Below are positions 10,871-18,214 of a DNA stretch of 23,714 nucleotides, piece after piece (the first letter of the stretch is position 1; the number at the start of each line of letters is the position of its first letter). Origin of the DNA: UBA4656 sp002405525 (GTDB lineage Bacteria > Pseudomonadota > Gammaproteobacteria > Xanthomonadales > Ahniellaceae); the NCBI GenBank assembly GCA_036723735.1, contig DAIMGT010000060.1:1-23714 (forward strand). Reading direction: 5' to 3'. Below the pieces are notes generated by a model, which saw nothing but the letters and a program-made list of their open reading frames with translations, did not search any database and was not told the DNA's origin. A program made the translations under genes and the position numbers.

Positions 10871-10956
10871 GTGGGAGCGAGCATCGCTCGCGACCGCGAA
10901 ATCGGAGACTGGTCGCGACCCCGGATGCCACGGTCGCGAGCGTTGCTCGCTCCCAC
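10871..10956. repeat. REP-like inverted pair (BIME-like) between convergent genes
   Basis: Two 26-bp arms, 10871-10896 and 10931-10956, are reverse complements with one mismatch, separated by 34 bp. Each arm also folds alone: GCGAGC-ATC-GCTCGC on the left and GCGAGC-GTT-GCTCGC on the right. The GTGGGAGCGAGC head is like REP sequences common in Pseudomonas and xanthomonad genomes. It lies between convergent genes and could stabilise or end both transcripts. Confidence 0.8.
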
Positions 10957-10971
10957 AGCGACGCCTGCGCC

Positions 10972-11784
10972 TCACCGCTGGCAGGCCGGGCACCAGCACG
11001 ACGCCCGCTGGCCGATGTTGCGCGTGCGGATCCGGGTGCCGCAGGTCTTGCAGGCCTCGCCGGCGCGGCCGTAGACGAACAGTTCCTGCTCGAAGTAGCC
11101 GGGCTCGCCGTCTGGCCGGAGGAAATCGCGCAGGGTGGTGCCGCCGCGCCGGATCGCGTGGGCGAGGACCGCCTTCACCGCGGCGGCGAGCGCCGCATAG
11201 CGCTCGCGCGAGACGCGCCCGGCGGCGCGCCGCGGGTCGATGCCGGCGCGGAACAGGGCCTCGGCGGCGTAGATGTTGCCCACCCCGACCACCACCGCCT
11301 GATCCATCAGAAAGTTCTTTACCGGCCCGCGGCGGCGGCGCGACGCCCGCCACAGGTGGTCGCCGTCGAAGGCATCGGACAGCGGCTCGGGACCGAGCCC
11401 GGCCAGCAGGTCGTGGGTGCGGCCGGCCGGTTGCCACAGCCAGCAGCCGAAGCGCCGTGGGTCGTTGAATCGCAGGCGCTGGCCCGAGTCGAGCACCAGG
11501 TCGACGTGGTCGTGCTTGCGCGGTGGCACGCCATCGTCGAGCACGCGCAGCGAGCCCGACATGCCCAGGTGGACGATCACCGCGCCGCCTTCCATCCGCA
11601 GCAGCAGGTATTTCGCGCGTCGTTCGACCGCCTCGATGCGCCGACCCTCGAGCAGGCCGGGCAGGGCCGGCGGCACCGGCCAGCGCAGCTTGCGCGTGCG
11701 CAGCACCAGTTCGCGCACCGTGCGGCCGACGACGTGCGGGGCGATGCCGCGACGGGTCGTTTCGACTTCGGGCAGTTCGGGCAT
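10972..11784 (-). CDS. mutM: Formamidopyrimidine-DNA glycosylase (Fpg/MutM)
   Basis: A 270-residue bifunctional glycosylase/AP lyase that removes 8-oxoguanine and ring-opened purines. The N-terminus MPELPEVETTRRG provides the catalytic Pro2 and Glu3, Lys58 lies in RRAKYLLL, and GMSGSLR, NDPRRFG and the helix-two-turn-helix VGVGNIYAAEALFRAGI are all present. The C-terminus carries a zinc finger with CKTCGTR and CWCPACQR. Length and motifs match the E. coli enzyme. ATG 11784 was chosen because Pro2 must follow the initiator Met; the frame continues upstream without homology. It starts seven bases after the DUF4340-like gene, so it is probably the last gene of the ABC-transporter unit. Confidence 0.97.
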   Translation of the reverse strand: MPELPEVETTRRGIAPHVVGRTVRELVLRTRKLRWPVPPALPGLLEGRRIEAVERRAKYLLLRMEGGAVIVHLGMSGSLRVLDDGVPPRKHDHVDLVLDSGQRLRFNDPRRFGCWLWQPAGRTHDLLAGLGPEPLSDAFDGDHLWRASRRRRGPVKNFLMDQAVVVGVGNIYAAEALFRAGIDPRRAAGRVSRERYAALAAAVKAVLAHAIRRGGTTLRDFLRPDGEPGYFEQELFVYGRAGEACKTCGTRIRTRNIGQRASCWCPACQR

Positions 11785-11791
11785 GGCGGCG

Positions 11792-12565
11792 TCAGTCGGG
11801 CAGCGTGGTGCCGGCCGGCAGCAGCCACGCCAGTGGCCGGTCGTCGCGCAGCAGGAGCACACGGTCCTCTCGCATGGCGAGCAGGAACCCGTGCTCGCGC
11901 CCGGCGCCGTCGCGCAGACGCAGCGCGCGCCCGGCGCGCGGCGCGTCCGCCGGCACGGCCTCGACCGATTCGGCGCGCCAGGCTGCGAGTGCTGCGATCC
12001 GCGCCGCGGGCCACGGCGTGCCGCCCTCGACCACGCCGGCGAGGCCGTCGCGCAGGTCGGCGAAGGGATTGCGGTCGACGAAGCGCTCCGGCGGGGCGAG
12101 CAGGGTCACGCTGATGCGGTCGGTCACCAGCGCGACCTGCCCGCCGATGCGCACGAAGCGCGCCTGGTCGATCGCCTCGGTGGTGCCGAACTCGATCCGC
12201 GTGGCGCCCAGCGAGACGGTCGCGAACGGCGGCGCGAGGCCCAGCGATTCGGGCGGCGCGGGCACATCACCGAAGCGCCGCCGCACCGGGATCGCGGAGA
12301 TGCCGAGCAGGCGCTCGACGGACTCGAGGTCGGCCGGCACGTCCCACGGCGCGATGAGCCGCCAGCGCCCTTGCACGCGCTGGAAGCGCCGCGGCGCGTC
12401 GCAACTGGCGCAGGCGAGTTCGATCGCATCGACGCGCTGGGGCGCATCGGCCAGCAGCGGGCGCGGCGCATTGCGCGCATCGCGCAAGGTCTCGCCCATC
12501 GCGGCGAGCCCGAGCGCCAGCACCACGGCGACCAGGATCCAGGTATGGCGGGCTTGCCGCGTCAT
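11792..12565 (-). CDS. DUF4340-like membrane-anchored protein of the ABC cluster
   Basis: A 257-residue protein with one N-terminal membrane anchor (about 9-25: WILVAVVLALGLAAMGETL) and an extracytoplasmic body. The body has a repeated layout of short beta-rich units: a residue run with GRWRLIAPWDVPAD (Trp-rich unit after a Val/Gln strand), VERLLGISAIPVRRRF, LGLAPPFATVSLG, and later FVDRNPFADL. This resembles DUF4340 proteins that are commonly encoded next to GldG-like ABC auxiliary proteins; the assignment rests on pattern and context. A CASC pair near residue 52 could bind metal or form a disulfide. It is 46 bases downstream of the GldG-like gene and seven bases upstream of mutM. Confidence 0.75.
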   Translation of the reverse strand: MTRQARHTWILVAVVLALGLAAMGETLRDARNAPRPLLADAPQRVDAIELACASCDAPRRFQRVQGRWRLIAPWDVPADLESVERLLGISAIPVRRRFGDVPAPPESLGLAPPFATVSLGATRIEFGTTEAIDQARFVRIGGQVALVTDRISVTLLAPPERFVDRNPFADLRDGLAGVVEGGTPWPAARIAALAAWRAESVEAVPADAPRAGRALRLRDGAGREHGFLLAMREDRVLLLRDDRPLAWLLPAGTTLPD

Positions 12566-12611
12566 GCGCGTCCGGCCGGGGCGCGGCGATACGCCGCGCG
12601 GGGCGTCGATG

Positions 12612-13940
12612 CTACGCCCGTCGGCGCCGCCATGCGATGGCCGCGCCGATCGCGAGCAGGCCCAGCGGCGCGCCGAACAGCCAGCCGAGGCCGATCCACG
12701 CCACCGCGGTCCGGGTCAGCGCCAGCTCGCGGTCCGGCGCCTGCGCGGGCGCGATGTCGAGCAGGGCGTCGTCGGCCAGCAGCCAGTCGACGATGCGCGT
12801 GCCCAGCGCGCGGTTGCCGCCGTTGCCGAGGAACTGGTTGGACAGGAAATCGCCGTCGCCGACCACCACCACGCGCTGCTCGGCGCGGTCCGGGCGCGGC
12901 GACAGGCGGCTCAGCGCCAGCCCGAGGTCCAGCGGCCCGGGGATCTCGCCGGCGTCGGCGTCGTAGCGGATCTCGCCGCTGACCGCGCCCGACTCGGTCC
13001 ACGAACGCTCGCTGCTGCGCAGGATCGGCTGCACGTCGAACGCCGGCACCCCGCCGGCGGCGAGTGCGGCGGCCTGCGGCAGCAGCACGGTGAGGTCGAA
13101 GTCGCGGGTCATGGCGTGCTTCGGGTAGCGACTGATCGCGGCGTATCCCGGATCGCCGATGCCGAGGCCTTGCGCGGCGGCATCGACCACGGTGCCCGGC
13201 AGCACGCGCACGCCGAGCGCCACCGCCAGCGCCGACAGGCCCTCGTCGACGCCCGGTTCGGCCAGCCACAGCAGCGCCCCGCCGCGCTCGACGTGGTCGA
13301 CCAGCGCGGCCACCACCGGCGCCGGCACCGGCACGCGCGGGCCGACGACCACCATCAGGCCGATGTTGTCGGGGATCGCCGGCTGGCTGCCGGGATCGAA
13401 GCGCACCGCGCGCACGCCGGACTCGGCCAGCGCCTGCGCGAAGCGCGACAGGTCGTGGTTGGCCTCGCCGTCGGGGCTGCGCTCGCCATGCCCGGTGAGG
13501 AAGGCGACGATGCGCTCGTGGCCGCGCGCCAGCCGCGCCAGCGCCTGGGTGAATTCGCGCTCGCTCAGCGCGGTGACGCGCTGGGTGCGGCCGTCGAACG
13601 CGATCTCGATCTCGCCGTCGAGGCTGATGCCGCGATCGCGCATCGCACCCGGGTCGGCGTCGGGATCGACGAAGGCGAGCGTGAGGTCCGGCTTGTGCCG
13701 GCGGTAGCGCTCGACGAACGCGGCGACCGTGCCGCGCAGCGCGCCTTCGGGGCGCGCGTACGAGGTCACGGTGACCGGTCCGGGCAGCGCGGCGAGCGTG
13801 TCCCGCGTGGCCTGCGAGAGGCTCGCGCGCTGGCCGTGGCTGAAGTCCCAGCGCGCCTGCCAGTGCACCGACAGCCAGCCCGCCAGCGCGACCGCGGCCA
13901 GCAGCAGCAGGTGCTGCGCGATGCGGTGCAGGCGCGCCAT
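12612..13940 (-). CDS. GldG-like ABC transporter auxiliary protein
   Basis: A 442-residue protein with membrane spans near both ends (about 8-27, and 412-437 followed by RRRRA) and a large domain between them, as in the ABC_transp_aux/GldG family. The first part has LSQATRDTLAALPGPVTVTS and ALRGTVAAFVERYRRHKPDL, matching the family pattern around a conserved LS..T...L..L. A later part has VAFLTGHGERSP, GLMVVVGPRVP and GGALLWLAEPG, the GATase-like fold typical of the family. Start ATG 13938-13940 shares its A with the TGA of the permease (TGATG), so coupling is likely; the frame is open further upstream but only as a shadow of the permease. In gliding Bacteroidetes GldA/F/G is linked to motility; in other phyla the substrate is unknown. 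Confidence 0.85.
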   Translation of the reverse strand: MARLHRIAQHLLLLAAVALAGWLSVHWQARWDFSHGQRASLSQATRDTLAALPGPVTVTSYARPEGALRGTVAAFVERYRRHKPDLTLAFVDPDADPGAMRDRGISLDGEIEIAFDGRTQRVTALSEREFTQALARLARGHERIVAFLTGHGERSPDGEANHDLSRFAQALAESGVRAVRFDPGSQPAIPDNIGLMVVVGPRVPVPAPVVAALVDHVERGGALLWLAEPGVDEGLSALAVALGVRVLPGTVVDAAAQGLGIGDPGYAAISRYPKHAMTRDFDLTVLLPQAAALAAGGVPAFDVQPILRSSERSWTESGAVSGEIRYDADAGEIPGPLDLGLALSRLSPRPDRAEQRVVVVGDGDFLSNQFLGNGGNRALGTRIVDWLLADDALLDIAPAQAPDRELALTRTAVAWIGLGWLFGAPLGLLAIGAAIAWRRRRA

Positions 13941-14698
13941 CAGCCGGTCTCCCGCAGGCGCTCGAGCCGCAAGGCGGCGAGCCCGAGGCACAGCACCACC
14001 CACAGCGCGAAGTACGCGAGGTCGACGGTGGCGACCACGCCGCGCATCGCCGCGGTGAGATGGCCGGGCAGGGCGAGCCAGTGGATCAGGCCCTCGGTGA
14101 CGCCGCGTTCGCGCGCGGCGGCGTCGGCGATCCAGCCGATGGTCCCGGTCGCCATCGCGGCCAGCGCCGCGCTCGCCGGGTGCTGCGCCCAGGCCGAGCA
14201 CAGCACGCCGAGCGCGCACAGCGCGCCGGCCAGCGCGGTGAGCCCGAGCGCGGCGACCGCGATCTTGCCGACGTCGAGCGTGGTGCCGACGCCCAGCGAC
14301 AGCGGCATCAGCACCAGCAGCAGCAGCAGCACGGCCGGCGCGCCGAGCGCGCCCAGCCACTTGCCGACCGCGATCGACCGCCCGCCGGCGCCGGCGGCGA
14401 ACAGCAGCGGCAGGGTGCCGTCGCGGCGCTCGCCGACGATGCTGCGCATGGTCAGCAGCGGCAGCACGAACACGAACAGGGTGGCGAGACTGGCGAAGCA
14501 GGGCACTACCACCAGGTCGGTCACGCCCGGCGCGTCGGCGCGGCCGGCGAAGCGCGCGGCCTGCGCGCCGTAGGACTCGATGCCCGACAGCAGCAGCCAC
14601 GCCCCGAGCGCCACCATCGCCGCCAGCACGGTCCAGGCCAGCGGCGAGGCGAATTGCGCGCGCCACTCGCGGCGTGCGATGGCCAGCGTGGTGCTCAC
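13940..14698 (-). CDS. ABC transporter permease (GldF/ABC-2 type)
   Basis: A 252-residue integral membrane protein with about six hydrophobic spans. It starts MSTTLAIARREWRAQFASPL, the usual ABC-2 opening with a cytosolic amphipathic helix, and has PLLTMRSIVGERRDGTLPLL after the second span, a signature of the NosY/GldF type (MR...E.R.GT...L). The start is GTG 14698, overlapping the ATPase stop by four bases (GTGA); its own stop overlaps the GldG-like start by one base. It should form the membrane channel with the adjacent ATPase. The substrate cannot be read from sequence. Confidence 0.88.
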   Translation of the reverse strand: MSTTLAIARREWRAQFASPLAWTVLAAMVALGAWLLLSGIESYGAQAARFAGRADAPGVTDLVVVPCFASLATLFVFVLPLLTMRSIVGERRDGTLPLLFAAGAGGRSIAVGKWLGALGAPAVLLLLLVLMPLSLGVGTTLDVGKIAVAALGLTALAGALCALGVLCSAWAQHPASAALAAMATGTIGWIADAAARERGVTEGLIHWLALPGHLTAAMRGVVATVDLAYFALWVVLCLGLAALRLERLRETG

Positions 14699-15414
14699 GC
14701 CGCGCTGCCCAGCGCGAGCGCCATGAAGCGCTGCGACAGCGCGCGGCCGTCGCCCGGCGGCGCCGGTGCATCCAGCACGCCGGCGTGCAGCACCGCGGCG
14801 AGGTCACAGCCGGCCTGCACCTCGGCCAGCTGGTGGCTGGACAGCACGATTGCGCGACCGGACTTGAGCGTGGTCAGCAGCTCGTGGAAGCGCTGCGCCT
14901 GCAGCGGGTCGAGCCCGGCGGTGGGTTCGTCGAGCAGCAGCACCGGTGGCTCGTGCACGATCGCCTGGGCCAGCCCGGCCCGCTGCGCGAAACCGCGCGA
15001 GAGGTTGCCGCACAGCCGGTGCCGCACCTCGCCCAGCGCGCAGCGCTCGACCGCGCGTTTCACCGCGCTGCGGGCAGCGGCACCGCCAAGACCGCGCAGT
15101 CGCGCGGCGAAGGCCAGCGATTCGGTGACGGTGAGTTCGGGATATAGCGGCGCGCGCTCGGGCAGCCAGCCGATGCGGGTGCGCGCCGCACGCGGGTCGG
15201 CGCCGAGCTCGGCGCCGGCGATGCGCAGCCGGCCGGCGTCCGGCGCCAGCACGCCGGCGAGGATGCGCAGCAGCGTCGACTTGCCCGCGCCGTTGACGCC
15301 CAGCAGACCCAGCACCTGGTCCGGCGCCAGCGTGAACGACACGCCGCGCAGCACCTCGCGCCTGCCATGGCGGCGCGACAGGCCCTCGGCCTCGATCAGG
15401 GGCGCGGGCGGCAT
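14695..15414 (-). CDS. ABC transporter ATP-binding protein (GldA/CcmA type)
   Basis: A 239-residue ATPase domain. Walker A is GVNGAGKST at 39-47; the Q-loop region reads RIGWLPERAPLYPELTV; the signature is LSRGFAQRAGLAQA (a variant of LSGGQ with Arg and Phe-Ala); Walker B is VLLLDEPTAGLDP, and the H-loop is SSHQLAEV. It is most like ATPases that pair with ABC-2 permeases. It is the first gene of the minus-strand unit that continues through permease, GldG-like, DUF4340-like and mutM. A weak promoter is proposed upstream at 15448-15476. The missing second Gly of the signature (SRGF for SGGQ) is seen in relatives and does not by itself imply inactivity. Confidence 0.92.
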   Translation of the reverse strand: MPPAPLIEAEGLSRRHGRREVLRGVSFTLAPDQVLGLLGVNGAGKSTLLRILAGVLAPDAGRLRIAGAELGADPRAARTRIGWLPERAPLYPELTVTESLAFAARLRGLGGAAARSAVKRAVERCALGEVRHRLCGNLSRGFAQRAGLAQAIVHEPPVLLLDEPTAGLDPLQAQRFHELLTTLKSGRAIVLSSHQLAEVQAGCDLAAVLHAGVLDAPAPPGDGRALSQRFMALALGSAA

Positions 15415-15447
15415 CGACGGGGCATCGGCCTTGCAAGCATCGCCGCA

Positions 15448-15476
15448 ATATCACCGTCCGGCGCCGTCGCGTCCAG
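15448..15476 (-). promoter_or_regulatory. Weak candidate promoter for the ABC/GldG/mutM unit
   Basis: On the minus strand CTGGAC (15471-15476), a 17-base spacer and TGATAT (15448-15453) are placed about 35 bases before the ATPase start. The -35 matches poorly, so this is only a candidate. Confidence 0.3.
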
Positions 15477-15519
15477 TCCTTACGCTCTGCGCCCGTTTTC
15501 GACCCTGCCGTTCGCCGCA

Positions 15520-15549
15520 TTGGACGGCGCCGATCTGCCCCCACATAAT
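15520..15549 (+). promoter_or_regulatory. Candidate sigma-70 promoter for the desaturase
   Basis: TTGGAC (15520-15525), an 18-base spacer and CATAAT (15544-15549, five of six consensus bases) precede the desaturase ATG at 15577. The predicted start point near 15556 would give a leader of about 20 bases. The AT-rich -10 stands out in GC-rich DNA. Confidence 0.5.
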
Positions 15550-15576
15550 GCACGCTGCCTTCACCCCGGGATTCCC

Positions 15577-16779
15577 ATGCCTACCGAACTCGCCGACCTC
15601 CTGGCCTTCGGCCTCACCGGCTCGACCTGGTGGGTCGTGCTGCTCTACGGACTGATCGCAACTCAGCTCACGATCTTGTCCGTCACCCTGTTCCTGCACC
15701 GCGGCGCGGCACACCGCGCGGTGGACTTCCATCCCGCGGTGGAGCACGTGTTCCGCTTCTGGACGTGGCTCACCACCGCGATGGTGACCAAGGAGTGGGT
15801 GGCCATCCACCGCAAGCACCACGCCAAGTGCGAAACCGCCGACGACCCGCACAGCCCGGTGCACTTCGGCATCAACCGCGTGTTCTGGCACGGCGTGGAG
15901 CTGTACCAGGAAGCGCGCGCCGACCGCGGCATGGTCGAGCAGTACGGGCTCGGCACGGTCGATGACGCGCTGGAGCGCAACGTTTACGGTCGCTTCCCCT
16001 CGCTGGGCCCCACCCTGCTGGCACTGTCGCTGATCGCCGCCTTCGGCGCGGTCGGGCTGACGGTGTGGGCGATCCAGATGCTGTGGATCCCGTTCTGGGC
16101 CGCCGGCGTGGTCAATGGCCTCGGCCACTGGTGGGGCTACCGCAACTTCGAGACCTCGGACCGCTCGACCAATCTGATCCCGTGGGCGTTCTGGATCGGT
16201 GGCGAAGAACTGCACAACAATCATCATGCATTTCCTTCGTCAGCGCGTTTCTCGATGCGCCCGTGGGAATTCGACATCGGCTGGGCGGTGCTGCGCGGGC
16301 TGGAGAAACTGGGCCTCGCGCGCGTTCTGCGCGAGGCGCCGCGCCTTGCGGTGCGCGAAGTCGAGTCTGCGGATGCCGAAACCCTGCGTGCCCTTCTGGC
16401 GCATCGCGCGGCAGTGATGACCGCCTATTTCCGCAGCGTGATCAAGCCCGCGCTGGCGGAAGAGGCGCAGCAGGCGCGCGCCGCCGCGCAGCGCCTCGGC
16501 CGCCGCCTGCGCAAGGCGCTGGCCAACGACGGCCGCTGGCTGGAACCCGCACAGCGCGAGCGCCTGGCCTCATGGGTGCGCGAGCGCCCGTCGATGGCGC
16601 GCGTGGTCGAGTACCGCCAGCGCCTGGCCGCGATCATGGAACGCAGCGGCAAGCGCTCCGAAGACATGCTGCACGCCCTGCAGGCGTGGTGCGCCGACGC
16701 CGAGGCGTCGGGCATCGCGACCCTCGAGGAATTCGCGCGCCGCCTGCGCGGCTACGCGCTCGCCCCCGCGCGGGGCTGA
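15577..16779 (+). CDS. Membrane fatty acid desaturase (delta-9 type)
   Basis: A 400-residue di-iron membrane desaturase. The three histidine boxes are HRGAAH at 41-46 (HX4H), HRKHH at 78-82 and HNNHH at 213-217, with an additional conserved GLGHWWGYRNFE around 181-192. Hydrophobic spans lie at about 18-40, 60-72, 145-165 and 167-182. The family introduces a cis double bond into saturated acyl chains, controlling membrane fluidity. The last 140 residues are a soluble, helical, Arg/Ala-rich extension (AVMTAYFRSVIKPAL, WCADAEASGIATLEEFA), also present as I recall in proteobacterial DesA-like proteins. Start ATG 15577 was preferred to upstream frames because it fits the family N-terminus and follows a promoter candidate. 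It is probably monocistronic. Confidence 0.92.
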   Translation: MPTELADLLAFGLTGSTWWVVLLYGLIATQLTILSVTLFLHRGAAHRAVDFHPAVEHVFRFWTWLTTAMVTKEWVAIHRKHHAKCETADDPHSPVHFGINRVFWHGVELYQEARADRGMVEQYGLGTVDDALERNVYGRFPSLGPTLLALSLIAAFGAVGLTVWAIQMLWIPFWAAGVVNGLGHWWGYRNFETSDRSTNLIPWAFWIGGEELHNNHHAFPSSARFSMRPWEFDIGWAVLRGLEKLGLARVLREAPRLAVREVESADAETLRALLAHRAAVMTAYFRSVIKPALAEEAQQARAAAQRLGRRLRKALANDGRWLEPAQRERLASWVRERPSMARVVEYRQRLAAIMERSGKRSEDMLHALQAWCADAEASGIATLEEFARRLRGYALAPARG

Positions 16780-16923
16780 GCCCATGCGGCACCGGCGCCG
16801 GCGCCCTTGCGGGATGCGGCGCCGGATTGCGTAGGGAAGCGTGGACCGGCACACGGCGCGGGCCTTGCATCCTGCCGTGGCCGGCCGGCGTGCCGAAGCC
16901 ACCACGACAACCCGGGGAATCCC

Positions 16924-17292
16924 ATGCGCAAGATCCTTCCACTGCTGTTCGCGTTCCCGCTCGCCCTCGCGGCCGGCGCGGCCGCCGCCAAGGACAGCAA
17001 GCTCGACGCCCGCGTGACCATCGTCAACCAGTCGCTGTGGGCCATCCACGAGCTTTACCTGTCGGCCACCGACGAAGCGTCCTGGGGCCCGGACCAGCTC
17101 GGCCCGACCACGGTGATCGGCACCGGCGAGCGCTACACCATCAACCGCATCCCCTGCGACACCTACGACGTGAAGCTGATCGACGAGGACGGCGACGAGT
17201 GCGTGGTTGGCGGCGTCGCGCTGTGCGCCGACAGCGACACCTGGGTGATCACGGACGAGGACCTGCTGGCTTGTCAGGTGGCGACGGAGTGA
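16924..17292 (+). CDS. Small secreted acidic protein with four cysteines
   Basis: A 122-residue protein with a clear Sec signal peptide (MRKILPLLFAFPLALAAGAA, cleavage near residue 22). The mature part starts KDSKLDARVTIVNQSLWAIH and is acidic, with ELYLSATDEASWGPDQLG, then IPCDTYDVKLIDEDGDEC, ALCADSDTWVITDEDLLACQ. Four cysteines in the second half could form two disulfides, and the beta-rich pattern (VTIVNQS, YDVKLIDEDG) suggests a small beta-sandwich. I do not recognise a named family, though similar small proteins occur in xanthomonads. Start ATG 16924 has GGGGAA at 16914-16919. It may bind metal through its Asp/Glu clusters, which is speculation. No operon partner is seen. Confidence 0.82.
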   Translation: MRKILPLLFAFPLALAAGAAAAKDSKLDARVTIVNQSLWAIHELYLSATDEASWGPDQLGPTTVIGTGERYTINRIPCDTYDVKLIDEDGDECVVGGVALCADSDTWVITDEDLLACQVATE

Positions 17293-17334
17293 TGGGGTGC
17301 TGCGCGGGTGCGCGGCTTTTGGTGCTTAGGGCCC

Positions 17335-17480
17335 AGGGTACAGGGCCCAGGACGACGCGTTGCGGCGGTGTGTAGTGTGCGGGGGCCCGCACCTGACGGC
17401 CGCGAAACGCCCCACACCCTGCGGCGTTTCTGGGCCCTGGGCCCTATACCCTTTGCTCTATACCCTGGGCCCTATACCCT
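17335..17480. repeat. GGGCCC/TATACCC repeat cluster
   Basis: CTGGGCCCTATACCCT occurs exactly at 17437-17452 and again at 17465-17480, with a partial CTATACCCT copy between them. AGGGTACAGGGCCCAGG at 17335-17351 is the reverse complement of 17464-17480 with one mismatch, so the block forms an inverted pair about 110 bp apart. No gene is seen between 17293 and 17505. It looks like a dispersed intergenic repeat family of this genome. Confidence 0.75.
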
Positions 17481-17505
17481 CATCCCCGAATACCCGCAGC
17501 ACCAA

Positions 17506-17536
17506 CGAAAAAGGCCCGCTTCCGCGGGCCTTTTCG
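17506..17536 (-). terminator. Rho-independent terminator of rpmB-rpmG
   Basis: GGCCCGC (17513-17519), loop TTCC and GCGGGCC (17524-17530) form the stem, flanked by A5 on the left and T4 on the right. Read on the minus strand, it follows the rpmG stop by about 26 bases and ends in a run of five T. The symmetric A/T flanks let it work in both directions. Confidence 0.88.
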
Positions 17537-17562
17537 TGACTCAACCGGAACGACCGCAAGAC

Positions 17563-17727
17563 CTACTTGATCTTGCCTTCCTTGTACGGCACGTGCTTGC
17601 GCACGACCGGATCGTACTTCTTGATTTCCATCTTGTCCGGTGTGGTCTTCTTGTTCTTGTCGGTGGTGTAGAAGTGACCGGTGCCGGCGGTCGAGATCAG
17701 GCGGATCTTGTCGCGCTTGGAAGCCAT
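17563..17727 (-). CDS. rpmG: 50S ribosomal protein L33
   Basis: A 54-residue protein with the L33 sequence pattern: MASKRDKIRLISTAGTGHFY, then TTDKNKKTTPDKMEIKKYDP and VVRKHVPYKEGKIK. It has no cysteine and is therefore the zinc-independent (C-minus) form. GGAG lies just before the ATG. It starts 11 bases after rpmB and ends 26 bases before a strong terminator, forming the usual rpmB-rpmG pair. It is a component of the large ribosomal subunit near the E site. Confidence 0.97.
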   Translation of the reverse strand: MASKRDKIRLISTAGTGHFYTTDKNKKTTPDKMEIKKYDPVVRKHVPYKEGKIK

Positions 17728-17738
17728 GGGAGTCTCCT

Positions 17739-17975
17739 TCAGACCTTCTCGCCGCGGGCGCGCAGGTCGGCCAGCACGGCCTCGATGCCGTTCTTGTCGA
17801 TGGTGCGCAGCGCGTTGGTGGACACGCGCAAGCGGACCCAGCGCTTTTCGCTCGGCACCCAGAACCGGCGATCATGCAGGTTCGGGAGGAAACGACGCTT
17901 GGTCTTGTTGTTGGCGTGCGAGACGTTGTTGCCGCTGCGCGTACGCTTGCCGGTGACTTGGCACTGTCTGGACAT
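17739..17975 (-). CDS. rpmB: 50S ribosomal protein L28
   Basis: A 78-residue L28: MSRQCQVTGKRTRSGNNVSH, then NNKTKRRFLPNLHDRRFWVP and KRWVRLRVSTNALRTIDKNG. A single Cys (residue 5) and no CxxC pair make it the zinc-independent form. AGAGGTG lies eight to fourteen bases before the ATG. It is the first gene of the rpmB-rpmG unit and has a strong upstream promoter and a long leader. Confidence 0.97.
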   Translation of the reverse strand: MSRQCQVTGKRTRSGNNVSHANNKTKRRFLPNLHDRRFWVPSEKRWVRLRVSTNALRTIDKNGIEAVLADLRARGEKV

Positions 17976-18140
17976 GATTCACCTCTGCCTGCTGGCTCTG
18001 GGCGCCGCCCGTGGCCCGGGCGGCATCGGCCCCGCGGCGCTGAGGCGCCGTGCGCGGATCGGGAACACGGATCCCGCCACGCCCCGGGCCGCACCGCGCG
18101 GCGGGTCGGGTGGCCGGGGGCATCCCCGGCGGGTGACGAG
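17976..18140 (-). promoter_or_regulatory. Long structured leader of rpmB
   Basis: The predicted transcript leader is about 165 bases long and contains at least two stable hairpins: a 7-bp stem GCCGGGG/CCCCGGC with loop GCAT at 18113-18130, and CGGCGC/GCGCCG with loop TGAG at 18035-18050. No gene is seen. Autogenous control by a ribosomal protein is possible but not shown. Confidence 0.4.
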
Positions 18141-18146
18141 CCGCGC

Positions 18147-18175
18147 TTTATAGCCGAAACAGGGACTTGCGGCAA
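18147..18175 (-). promoter_or_regulatory. Strong sigma-70 promoter for rpmB-rpmG
   Basis: On the minus strand TTGCCG (18170-18175), a 17-base spacer and TATAAA (18147-18152) give a near-consensus promoter. The expected start point is near 18140. Confidence 0.75.
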
Positions 18176-18214
18176 GTTGGGGGGCGCCGACCGGGTCGGC
18201 GCGGCGGCCCGCCC

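Noticed and set aside
13941..14807. Upstream extension of the GldG-like protein to 731 residues.
   Set aside because: The extra part overlaps the permease in another frame and is Arg/Ala-rich; ATG at 13940 gives the family N-terminus with a membrane anchor.
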